DNA from: Streptomyces fuscichromogenes
GTDB lineage: Bacteria > Actinomycetota > Actinomycetes > Streptomycetales > Streptomycetaceae
Length of the DNA stretch: 64,000 bases
Direction: 5' to 3'
Assembly (NCBI RefSeq): GCF_014645815.1
Contig: NZ_BMML01000008.1
Coordinates: 186,001 to 250,000 of the forward strand
Shown: piece by piece, positions 50,538-58,396 of the stretch
How the letters are laid out: each line of letters begins with the position of its first letter
How positions within the stretch are numbered: position 1 is the stretch's first letter
Translations under genes and position numbers: made by a program
The notes under the pieces: generated by a model
What the model was told of the DNA's origin: nothing
The model's database searches: none
Seen by the model: only the letters and a program-made list of their open reading frames with translations

Positions 50538-51410
50538 TCAGCGGCCGATCTTGTCCAGTTCGGTGAGGTCCTCGTCGGAGAGCGGGAGTCCCGCGCCCAC
50601 GACGTTCTCGCGCAGGTGTGCCGCCGACGAGGTGCCCGGGATCAGCAGGATGTTCGGGGACCGCCGCAGCAGCCAGGCCAGGGCGACCGACATGGGCGCC
50701 GCTCCCAGTCGGCCGGCCACGGCCGTGAGCGCCGAGGACTGCAGCGGGCTGAAGCCGCCGAGGGGGAAGAAGGGCACGTAGGCGATGTGCTGCTCGGCGA
50801 GCTCGTCGATCAGCTCGTCGTCCTGGCGGTGGGCGAGGTTGTACATGTTCTTCACGCACACGATCGGCGCGATCGCCCGCGCCTCGGCGACCTGTTCCGC
50901 CGTCGCGTTGCTCACCCCGAGGTGCCGGATCAGACCCTGCTGCCGGAGTTCGACCAGCGTCTCGAACGCCTCCGCGAGCGAACCGGTCACGGGGCCCTGA
51001 GCGTCGCCGAGCCGCAGGTTGACCACGTCCAGGGTTTCGAGGCCGAGGGTGTCCAGGTTCTCCCGGACGGCGCGGCGCAGCTGTTCGGGCCGCCGGGCCG
51101 GGGGCCAGCCGCCCTGCTGGTCCCGGGTCGCGCCGACCTTGGTCACGATGTGCAGCGCATCGCGGTACGGGTGCAGCGCTTCGCGGATCAGCCGGTTGGT
51201 GATGTGCGGCCCGTAGGCGTCGGCGGTGTCGATATGGGTGATGCCGAGGCCGACGGCCTCGCGGAGGACGGCGAGTGCGCCGTCGGGGTCGGCCGGCGGG
51301 CCCATCACCCAGGGGCCGGCGAGCTGCATCGCGCCGTAGCCGAATCGGGTGACGGTCAGGTCGCCCAGGGTCCAGGTGCCGCCGGGAAGCGAGGCGGAGG
51401 GGGTGCTCAT
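50538..51410 (-). CDS. Aldo/keto reductase
   Basis: 290 residues, NADPH-dependent TIM-barrel oxidoreductase. LGDLTVTRFGYGAMQLAGPW, the catalytic ITHIDTADAYGP (Asp, Tyr), TKVGATRDQQGGW and RHLGVSNATAEQV follow the AKR order, and IPGTSSAAHLRENV binds the cofactor phosphate. ATG chosen with AAGG six bases upstream; the frame extends further without similarity. Substrate unknown. Divergent from a HxlR regulator with an inverted repeat between, typical of aldehyde-responsive pairs. Confidence 0.92.
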   Translation of the reverse strand: MSTPSASLPGGTWTLGDLTVTRFGYGAMQLAGPWVMGPPADPDGALAVLREAVGLGITHIDTADAYGPHITNRLIREALHPYRDALHIVTKVGATRDQQGGWPPARRPEQLRRAVRENLDTLGLETLDVVNLRLGDAQGPVTGSLAEAFETLVELRQQGLIRHLGVSNATAEQVAEARAIAPIVCVKNMYNLAHRQDDELIDELAEQHIAYVPFFPLGGFSPLQSSALTAVAGRLGAAPMSVALAWLLRRSPNILLIPGTSSAAHLRENVVGAGLPLSDEDLTELDKIGR

Positions 51411-51457
51411 GGTGTGCCTTTCATGCCGAGCCAGGAGACGGTGCCCGATGGCGCCTT

Positions 51458-51473
51458 GCACCACTATTGGTGC
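51458..51473. promoter_or_regulatory. HxlR operator candidate
   Basis: GCACCA-CTAT-TGGTGC, a perfect inverted repeat in the divergent gap. TTGCAC overlapping its left edge could be a -35 element for the HxlR gene, so binding would repress. GGCAC recurs at 51500 and 51513. Confidence 0.55.
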
Positions 51474-51540
51474 GCAGCTTCCTGATATGAAGTAGGCACT
51501 TCGGAGTGGGTAAGGCACCCGCGGGTGGGAGGAGCGGTCC

Positions 51541-51984
51541 ATGGCGACGACGACGGCGGCCCAGCGGCGGGCACAGGCCAAGGCGGAGTACGACGCCTTC
51601 CTGGCGGCCTGCCCCAGCCACAAGCTGCTCGACCGGCTCTCCGACAAATGGGTCACGCTGATCCTGGCCGCGCTCGGCAGCGACAGCCCGCACCGGCCGG
51701 GCGCCGGCTGCGCCGGCGAGCCCAGGTCGATGCGCTACTCGGAGCTGCTGCGCCTGCTGGCCGGCGTCAGTCAGAAGATGCTCACCCAGACCCTGCGCTC
51801 CCTGGAACGCGACGGTCTGCTCACCCGCACCGTGACGCCGACCGTGCCGGTCACGGTCACCTACGAGTTGACCGGCCTCGGCCTGTCACTGCACGAGATG
51901 ATGCGCGGCCTCAAGGCCTGGGCCGAGACGCACATGGACGATGTCCTCGCCCACCGCGAGACCTACGACGCCCGCGCCACCTGA
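51541..51984 (+). CDS. HxlR-family regulator
   Basis: 147 residues. The N-terminal Cys (ACPSHKLLDRLSDKWVTLIL) and recognition helix GVSQKMLTQTLRSLERDGLL mark an HxlR protein. An insertion with SPHRPGAGCAGEPRS between the first helices contains a second cysteine, which is unusual. GGAGG sits about ten bases upstream of the ATG. The likely target is the divergent aldo/keto reductase; autoregulation is also probable. Confidence 0.92.
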   Translation: MATTTAAQRRAQAKAEYDAFLAACPSHKLLDRLSDKWVTLILAALGSDSPHRPGAGCAGEPRSMRYSELLRLLAGVSQKMLTQTLRSLERDGLLTRTVTPTVPVTVTYELTGLGLSLHEMMRGLKAWAETHMDDVLAHRETYDARAT

Positions 51985-52001
51985 ACCAGGAGGGCGGGCG
52001 G

Positions 52002-53078
52002 CTATGTGCGCGCGCCCAGAGCGTCGCTCGGCCGCGCCTCGGGAGGTGCGCTCGGACTCCGGCGGGGCACCGGCAGCAGCCACCACGCCGACGCCACCGC
52101 CAGAACCGCGCCCACCGCGATGGCCGCGAGGCGGGTCGGGAGCAGGGACTGCGCGTTCTGGCCGAAGTAGCCGAGGAGCAGGGAGAGGGCCGTGGTCATG
52201 CCGGCCGCCCAGTACGCGTAGTTGAGGGGCCGCAGCCACAGGGCGACGGCGAGGACCGCGAACATCAGGGCCACGGCGGTGTGGCCCGTGACGCCCGCCG
52301 CCGCCACCCCCGTCGCCAGGAGGGTGCCCACGCACGCCCCGGCCAGGCGTTCGATCCCCTTGCGCAGGACGTCGGTCCGGCCCCGGTTGCCGCTCGCCGC
52401 GACGTACGCGGTCAGGACGGCCCACGGCCAGTGGTCGTCGAAGAGGAGGCGGCCCAGCACGAAGGCGGTCGCGATGGCCGCCGCCATCTGCACGGCCATC
52501 CGGGTGCTGGGGCGTGGGTGGAGGCGGGAGCGGCGCGGCGGCGGCTCGGGGGCCGGGGCCGCGCGCCAGGGGCCGTAGTGGTCGCCCAGGGCCTGCACCA
52601 GCCACACCGAGCAGCACGCCATGAACCCGATCAGCGCGGACCAGCCCCAGGTCACCAGCCCGCTCTGGGCCTCGGCCGGCAGTGCGGGTCCGGGGACCAC
52701 CAGCAGGGCCACCAGGGGGAGGGCCATCAGTGTGCCCGCCTTGGTGGCGGCCGGGCCGTAGCGGCGGATCCAGATCGCCAGTGTCATCCCGGCCGTGAAG
52801 ACGGCCGCGCCCGCCGTGTAGTGCGCGGCGAGCAGCCGGCCGACGAAGATCGAGGCGGCGGCGGTCACGGGCAGCAGCACCAGCGCCGTCAGCCGTCGGC
52901 GGGTGTCGGCGGTGCGCTGGGTCGAGGCGAGGGTGAGGGTGAGGGCGATCGCGAGGACGAGTACGTCGGTGTGCAGCCCGGCGGCCCCCTCCAGTGCCAG
53001 CGCGGCTCCCCAGGAGAGCAGCACGGCCGTCATCGTCAGCGCGGCTTCGTACGCGTTGCGTATGAGTTTTGGGGTCAC
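52002..53078 (-). CDS. FUSC/aromatic-acid-exporter-like membrane protein
   Basis: 358 residues of two similar hydrophobic halves, each with about five to six predicted membrane helices, separated by a cytoplasmic Pro/Arg-rich loop around 175-195 (PPPRRSRLHPRPSTR). The FUSC-like motif DHWPWAVLTAYVAASGNRGRTDVLRKGIERLAGACVGTLLA is characteristic of the second half (around 215-255). Probably an efflux protein for small organic acids or drugs. GTG start near the divergent MarR gene. Confidence 0.85.
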   Translation of the reverse strand: MTPKLIRNAYEAALTMTAVLLSWGAALALEGAAGLHTDVLVLAIALTLTLASTQRTADTRRRLTALVLLPVTAAASIFVGRLLAAHYTAGAAVFTAGMTLAIWIRRYGPAATKAGTLMALPLVALLVVPGPALPAEAQSGLVTWGWSALIGFMACCSVWLVQALGDHYGPWRAAPAPEPPPRRSRLHPRPSTRMAVQMAAAIATAFVLGRLLFDDHWPWAVLTAYVAASGNRGRTDVLRKGIERLAGACVGTLLATGVAAAGVTGHTAVALMFAVLAVALWLRPLNYAYWAAGMTTALSLLLGYFGQNAQSLLPTRLAAIAVGAVLAVASAWWLLPVPRRSPSAPPEARPSDALGART

Positions 53079-53104
53079 CGAACCGAGGTTACGGGCTAGC
53101 GGCT

Positions 53105-53133
53105 GCGATTAGTAGTAAGTAATAGCGTACGAT
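53105..53133. promoter_or_regulatory. MarR operator and leaderless marR-family promoter
   Basis: GCGATTA and TAATAGC (53105-53111, 53120-53126) form an imperfect palindrome; TACGAT (53128-53133) is a good -10 seven bases before the ATG, implying a leaderless message whose -35 lies in the palindrome. Confidence 0.5.
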
Positions 53134-53140
53134 CTGGCTC

Positions 53141-53563
53141 ATGGAACACCTCGCCGAAGCCGCCCGTATCCGTCGTGCCGTCCTCCTGTTCAACCGTCGG
53201 CTGCGGCAGGAACGCGGGGACGGGAGCCTCAGTGCCAACCAGCTGACGGTGCTCGGCCATCTGTACCGGCACGGGCCGTCCACGCCCGGCGAGGTCGCGG
53301 CCGCCGAGCGGCAGCGGCCGCAGTCGCTGACCCGGGTCTTCGCGGAGCTGGAGGCGGAGGGGCTGGTCGGACGGGCTCCGGACCCGACCGACCGGCGGCA
53401 GTCGGTGCTGAGCCTGACCGCGGACGGGCGGCGGGCGCTGGAGGACGACATGGCTCAGCGGGACGCCTGGCTGGCCGGGGCGTTCGGGTCGCTCGGCGAG
53501 ACCGAGCGCGGGGTGCTGCTGCTCGCCGCCGGTGTGCTGGAGCGGCTGGGAGCCGCGCGCTGA
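53141..53563 (+). CDS. MarR-family regulator
   Basis: 140 residues with a MarR winged helix: SANQLTVLGHLYRHGPSTPGEVAA, QRPQSLTRVFAELEAEGLVGRAPDPTDRRQS (wing) and LSLTADGRRALEDD. Likely represses the divergent FUSC-type transporter and itself. No ribosome site; the ATG follows the promoter directly. Confidence 0.92.
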   Translation: MEHLAEAARIRRAVLLFNRRLRQERGDGSLSANQLTVLGHLYRHGPSTPGEVAAAERQRPQSLTRVFAELEAEGLVGRAPDPTDRRQSVLSLTADGRRALEDDMAQRDAWLAGAFGSLGETERGVLLLAAGVLERLGAAR

Positions 53564-53623
53564 GCGCTCCCCGGAGGTGCCGCGGCATGCCGTCGGTCGG
53601 CCGCGGCGCCGCCGTGGCCGGTG

Positions 53624-55015
53624 TCAGAAACCGCCGCCGAAGTCCCCGCTGTCGCCGCCCCCGCCACCGAAGTCCCCGCCCCCGCCGAAATCTCCGCCGC
53701 CGAAGGATCCGAAGTCCCCGGGGTCGAAGTCCGCGCCCGAGACGTCGCCGCCCTGGTGGCCGCCGGTGTCGAAGCCGCCGAAGTCGCCGTATCCGGTGCC
53801 GTAGTCGGCCGCGTAGGCGGGGGCGGACATCCAGCCGCCCAGGGCGGTGCCGAGCAGGAGGCCGGGGAGGATGCCGCCGCCGAAGTAGCCGCCCGCCCAG
53901 GGGCCGTAGGCCGGGCCCGCGTCCCAGTAGGGGCGGCGGCCGTGGTCCGTGTCGACCTCCCGGATCGCGGGGTCGCGGCCGTCGGCGAGGCGGGTGGCGT
54001 CGGCCTGGCAGACCGGCACCTCGCGGGGCGCGCCGCCGGGCGGGGTCCAGGTGGCGTCCGTGACCGAGGGGCCGTGCCGGGGGTCGAAGAAGCAGGGCGG
54101 GCGGCGCTCGGGGAGCGGGCGGCCCTCGCGGCGGGCGGCCAGCCGGGCGAGCGAGAACCGGCCGTCCTCCAGGGCCTCGGTGACCGTCCGCACGTCCTCC
54201 GGTCTGCGGGCGTCCGCCATGTACTGCTTCGCCTGGTCGTAGGCGTTCAGCGCCCGCTCGTAGTCGGCGCGCATCGCGTCGTCCGCGCCCGGCTCGGCCG
54301 GGTGGAATTCGAGGCGGTCCAGTTCCTCGCCGAACGCGGTGATGTCCTCGTCGACGACCACCCGGAGCCGGTCCAGGGCGGCCCGCTGCTCCTCCGCGTG
54401 CCGCCGGCGGTTGCGGCGGACCAGTGCGTACGCGCCCGCTCCGCCGGCCACGACCACGGCTCCGATCGTGATCAGCGCCGTGCCGGAGACTCCCGAGCCG
54501 CCCGAGCCGCTGCCGCCGCCCCAGCTCGCCGGCGCCCTGCCGCCCATGTTGGCCAGGGCGCGGTCGGTGAAGTCGGTCAGCTGGGCCTTGGCGCTCTCGC
54601 CCTGGACGCTGGTGACCAGGTTCCGCACGGCCGTCCGGGAGAGCACCGAGGAGTCGGCGCGGGCGTCGAAGCGGTCGCCGAGGCGGATCGCGTAGAGGCC
54701 GATGACGCCGGTGGCGGTGCGCAGGTCCGTGAAGAGGTTCCGGGTGGGGTAGCCGGCGGGCAGGACGGCGACGAACACCGGTTTGCCGGCGTCCTTGATC
54801 TGCCGGGCCAGTGCGTCGGCGTCGGCCGTGGAGAGCTGGGCGGTGGCGGCCGGGTCGACGTACACCGGGTTCTTGCGGAGGGCGTCGGCGATCGCCGAGA
54901 CGCCGGTGGCCGCGCCGGCCCGCGGGGCGAGCGCGGTCAGCGCGACCAGTGCCAGCGCGCAGGCCAGGAGCAGCAGCCCCGGGAGGCTTCGGGTGGTCCG
55001 TCGCACCGCGTTCAT
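53624..55015 (-). CDS. Secreted/membrane protein with Gly-rich C-terminus (TPM-like)
   Basis: 463 residues. Signal peptide (LLLLACALALVALTALAPRAGA), an extracytoplasmic N-terminal domain of about 150 residues that resembles the TPM fold (VFVAVLPAGYP), a membrane segment around 178-200 (ALITIGAVVVAGGAGAYALV), a basic and charged helical cytoplasmic part, then a Gly/Phe/Asp-rich tail with FGGGGDFGGGG motifs. I cannot assign a function. Convergent with the MarR gene; the upstream GH3 gene reads the same way. Confidence 0.75.
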   Translation of the reverse strand: MNAVRRTTRSLPGLLLLACALALVALTALAPRAGAATGVSAIADALRKNPVYVDPAATAQLSTADADALARQIKDAGKPVFVAVLPAGYPTRNLFTDLRTATGVIGLYAIRLGDRFDARADSSVLSRTAVRNLVTSVQGESAKAQLTDFTDRALANMGGRAPASWGGGSGSGGSGVSGTALITIGAVVVAGGAGAYALVRRNRRRHAEEQRAALDRLRVVVDEDITAFGEELDRLEFHPAEPGADDAMRADYERALNAYDQAKQYMADARRPEDVRTVTEALEDGRFSLARLAARREGRPLPERRPPCFFDPRHGPSVTDATWTPPGGAPREVPVCQADATRLADGRDPAIREVDTDHGRRPYWDAGPAYGPWAGGYFGGGILPGLLLGTALGGWMSAPAYAADYGTGYGDFGGFDTGGHQGGDVSGADFDPGDFGSFGGGDFGGGGDFGGGGGDSGDFGGGF

Positions 55016-55056
55016 GCTTCGAAACTACCCCGAAGCCCCCCGGGAGCGCGGTCCCT

Positions 55057-58000
55057 CTACGCCGCCCGGTACGCCTGCGTCAGCTTCTGCACCGCCGCCG
55101 CGTACCTGCCGGTGAGCAGCAGGTGGTCGGCGTCGGCGAAGGGCTTGGCGACGGCGGCCGTGATCGACTGCCCGATCCTCGCCTGGACCAGCAGCCGCGC
55201 CTCGCCGACCAGTTTCCGGCCGGCCGCGTCGGCGCCCGCCCGTTCGGCCGCCCCGGCCGCCGTGCCGAGCGCCTTCAGGGTGGCCTCGCCGCCCTTGGGG
55301 GCCCTGGTCAGGGTGGTCAGGCCCCAGCCGTAGGGATACTGCGGGTCGTACGACGCGTCACCCACGTTGATCGGCAGCTGCGTCTCGGACCTCGGCCAGG
55401 TGACCGGGAGCCGGCCGGTGAAGCCCTTCCTGCCGTAGAGCACGTCGGCCACGCCGTCGCCCTCGGTGCCCGGCAGCCAGGACGCCACCAGGGCGTCGAT
55501 CTCGCCGAGCCGGTCGCCGATCAGCTGCGGGCGTCCGGAGACGATCAGCACCGCGCACTTCATGGCCGCGCACACCTTGTCCACGGCGGCCTGGTCGGCG
55601 GGGGTCAGGGTGAGGTCGTTGCCGTTGCCGACGTCTCCGACGCCCTCGGCGTACGGGGTCTCGCCGACCACGACCACACCCACGTCGTAGCCGCTCGTCG
55701 GCGCCGAGGCGTCCTGCGAGTAGGTGACGTCTCCCCCGGCGTTCCTCATGCCCTGGAGGATGGTGGTGCCGGTGGTGTGGGTGCCGGACTGGCCCTGCCA
55801 GGTGATCGTCCAGCCGCCGGTCTGGTTGCCGAGGTCGTCTGCGTCGGACCCGGCGACGTACACCTTCTCCGACTTCTTCAGGGGCAGGACGCCGCCCGAG
55901 TTCTTCAGCAGCACCTGCGACTCGGCGGCCGCCTGCCGGGCGACGGCCCGGTGCGCGGTGGAGCCGATCTTCGATGCGCCGCCGGTGTCGGCGTACGGGT
56001 GCTCGAAGAGGCCCAGTTCGAACTTCTGGGTGAGGATCCGGGAGACCGCGTCGTCGATGCGCCGCTCGCTGACGCCGCCCGCCTCGACCTGGTCGGTCAG
56101 GGACGCCGTGAAGTCCTTGTAGCCGTACGGGACCATCATCATGTCGACGCCCGCGTCGACGGCCGTGCGCACGTGGGTGGCGTAGTCGCCGGGGAGCTGG
56201 TCCATGGCGTTCCAGTCGCTGATCACGAAGCCCTGGAAGCCCATCTGCCCCTTGAGCACACCGGTGATCATGTCGGTGCGGGCGTGCATCTTCACCGGGC
56301 CCTGGCCGTCGCCGACGATGTCCAGGGAGGAGTAGGAGGGCATGACGGTGCCGATGCCCCGGTCGACGGCGGTCCGGAACGGCGCCAGGTGGATCGCCTC
56401 CAGCTGCTGCCGGGTGACCGTGGTGACGCCCTGGTCCACGGTGTACGTCCCGGTCGTGGACGAGCCGTACGCGGTGCCGCCGTCGCCGACGAAGTGCTTG
56501 GCGGTGGCCAGGACCTTGTCGTCGTCCTTGAGGTCACGTCCGTCCGCGCGGCCCTGGAGGCCCTGGATGACGGTCTCCATGGACTGCACCAGGGCCGGGT
56601 CCTCGCCGAAGGACTCGTAGGAGCGGCCCCAGCGTTCGTCGCGGCTGACGCAGAGGCAGGGTGCGAAGTCCCAGGGGATGCCGGTGGCGCGGACCTCGGC
56701 GGCGGTCACCGCGCCGGTCTTCTCGGCCAGTTGCGGGTCGCGGGTGGCGCCGATGCCGATGTTGTGCGGCATGATCGTGGCGCCGGCCAGGTTGTTGTGG
56801 CCGTGCACCGCGTCGACGCCGTAGATCAGCGGGATCTGGTACCGGGTCGCCTGCGCCCGGAGCTGGAACGAGTCGATCATCTGCGCCCAGGCCGCGGCCG
56901 TGTTGGGCGTGGGGGTCGAGCCGCCGCCGGAGAGCAGGGAGCCGAGGTCGTACGCGGTGACGTCACCGCCGGTGCCCACGGCTCCGCGCTCGGCCTGGGT
57001 CATCTGGCCGACCTTCTCCGCCAGGGACATCCGGGAGAGGAGATCGGCGACCCGCTTGCGCACCGGCAACCTGCTGTCCAGGTACGGCAGTCCGTGCGCG
57101 TCGATGACGACCTGGGGAGTCTCGGCAGGGGCCTTGGCGCCGGTGACCGTGAGCTTCACCGGGATGGTCTCCGCCGATTCCGCCGAACGGTCCTTCAGCG
57201 TGGGCACCTTGATGGTCCGCGTGGTCCCGGAGGCGGTGCCCGCGGGGAAGGTGAGGGTGCCGGAGACCGCCTGGTAGTCCTTGCCGGCCTCGGCGGTCCC
57301 GCCCGTCGTCTCGTAGGCGACGGTGACCGGGTCGTCGGTCGGGGCGGAGCCGGTGGTCGCGAGGGTCACCTGCACGGTCGCCGTGGAGCCCTCCCTGACC
57401 GGGTAGACGGCCGCGTCCGTGCTGACGGAGGCGCGCAGCGTCTGGTCGGCCTTGCCGTACAGCTCCACGTCGTCCATGGCGAAGCGGCCCGGCGCACCGA
57501 CCGGGAGGGTGACCGCGTAGCCCCACATCCGGGTCAGGCCGAGGACGTGGTCGATGCCGCCGACGGGCTGGTAGTCGGTCCGGTAGACGAAGTCCGAGAA
57601 CGGGATCTCGATCTGCTTCCAGCCGGTGAAGTCGTCGGTGAAGGACGTCGTCCACAGCTCCGAGGCCTCGCCGTTCGCGCCGCCGTCCTTGATCTCGAAG
57701 GCGGTCTTCCTGCCGTTGTCCTGGCCGTCCCACCAGAAGCGGATGCCCTTGTGGGCCGACCAGTCGTGGGCGGGTTCGGTGGCGGCGAAGTCGTGGGTGA
57801 AGCCGCCGTAGCCGCTGATGTCGTACGTCCCCGAGAGGACCTTGGCGCCCTCGGGGGCGTCGGCGCGGTCGGCGAACCGGAGCGTGGGCGGGTCGTCGCT
57901 GTCGCTCCCCCAGGTGAAGATGCCGTCGGCCGGCTGGGAGGCGAAGGGGACCTCGCCCTCGAAACGGTCGACGGGGACGGGGGCCGGGTCGTCGGCGGCG

Positions 58001-58074
58001 GCCGGATGGGCGGCGGCCAGCGGCAGCAGGCCGGTCAACAGGGCGGCGGAGGCGAGCAGGGCGGTTCTTCGCAT
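55057..58074 (-). CDS. Secreted modular glycoside hydrolase family 3 enzyme
   Basis: 1005 residues. Signal peptide (LLASAALLTGLLPLAAAHPAAA), an N-terminal CIA30/CBM-like beta-sandwich (about 35-215, GKIRFWWDG-like KGIRFWWDGQDNG), a Calx-beta-like repeat (about 225-320) and GH3 domains (from about 335). The catalytic nucleophile is Asp620 in GFVISDWNAM; KHFVGDGGT and YGVDAVHG are further GH3 motifs. About 70 helical residues extend past the usual C-terminus. Probably a beta-glucosidase acting on plant or microbial glucans. GAGGGAAGG precedes the ATG. Confidence 0.92.
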   Translation of the reverse strand: MRRTALLASAALLTGLLPLAAAHPAAADDPAPVPVDRFEGEVPFASQPADGIFTWGSDSDDPPTLRFADRADAPEGAKVLSGTYDISGYGGFTHDFAATEPAHDWSAHKGIRFWWDGQDNGRKTAFEIKDGGANGEASELWTTSFTDDFTGWKQIEIPFSDFVYRTDYQPVGGIDHVLGLTRMWGYAVTLPVGAPGRFAMDDVELYGKADQTLRASVSTDAAVYPVREGSTATVQVTLATTGSAPTDDPVTVAYETTGGTAEAGKDYQAVSGTLTFPAGTASGTTRTIKVPTLKDRSAESAETIPVKLTVTGAKAPAETPQVVIDAHGLPYLDSRLPVRKRVADLLSRMSLAEKVGQMTQAERGAVGTGGDVTAYDLGSLLSGGGSTPTPNTAAAWAQMIDSFQLRAQATRYQIPLIYGVDAVHGHNNLAGATIMPHNIGIGATRDPQLAEKTGAVTAAEVRATGIPWDFAPCLCVSRDERWGRSYESFGEDPALVQSMETVIQGLQGRADGRDLKDDDKVLATAKHFVGDGGTAYGSSTTGTYTVDQGVTTVTRQQLEAIHLAPFRTAVDRGIGTVMPSYSSLDIVGDGQGPVKMHARTDMITGVLKGQMGFQGFVISDWNAMDQLPGDYATHVRTAVDAGVDMMMVPYGYKDFTASLTDQVEAGGVSERRIDDAVSRILTQKFELGLFEHPYADTGGASKIGSTAHRAVARQAAAESQVLLKNSGGVLPLKKSEKVYVAGSDADDLGNQTGGWTITWQGQSGTHTTGTTILQGMRNAGGDVTYSQDASAPTSGYDVGVVVVGETPYAEGVGDVGNGNDLTLTPADQAAVDKVCAAMKCAVLIVSGRPQLIGDRLGEIDALVASWLPGTEGDGVADVLYGRKGFTGRLPVTWPRSETQLPINVGDASYDPQYPYGWGLTTLTRAPKGGEATLKALGTAAGAAERAGADAAGRKLVGEARLLVQARIGQSITAAVAKPFADADHLLLTGRYAAAVQKLTQAYRAA

Positions 58075-58396
58075 GACCTTCCCTCAACTCTCTGATCCGT
58101 CTCATGGCTTATTTCACCTCGTGAGTTAAAGGGCGACCCGTCGGCCCGTCAAGACTCCTCACAGCCCGGGACCTCGCACCGCCCGACTTTGCCCGGATCC
58201 TGCGTCCCTGGCCGTACGGTGCGCGCTGGGCAGGGAGATCCTCAAGACGACGGTCAGCGGGCGCGGTGCCCGACTACGAGCCGGGGACCTCGCCGCCCTG
58301 CAGCCCGGCCGGGTCCGGGCCGACGGCCGGACGACGAGCCTCGGCGAGTTCGAGGAGCTCGCCGAGGACTCCTGCTGAGGACACCTGCGCCGAGGA
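58075..58396. other. Intergenic region with a coding-like remnant
   Basis: 322 bases between the GH3 gene and cimA. On the plus strand an open frame ending at TGA 58376-58378 (from about 58225) reads EILKTTVSGRGARLRAGDLA and GRTTSLGEFEELAEDSC with strong GC3 bias, but there is no good start codon. It may be the 3' piece of a lost gene. Otherwise nothing is seen. Confidence 0.4.

Noticed and set aside
47741..58074. A prophage or integrated plasmid in the variable stretch
   Set aside because: There are no integrase, phage structural genes, direct-repeat att sites or transposases; the only tRNA genes in the window lie far away (28.9-29.4 kb).
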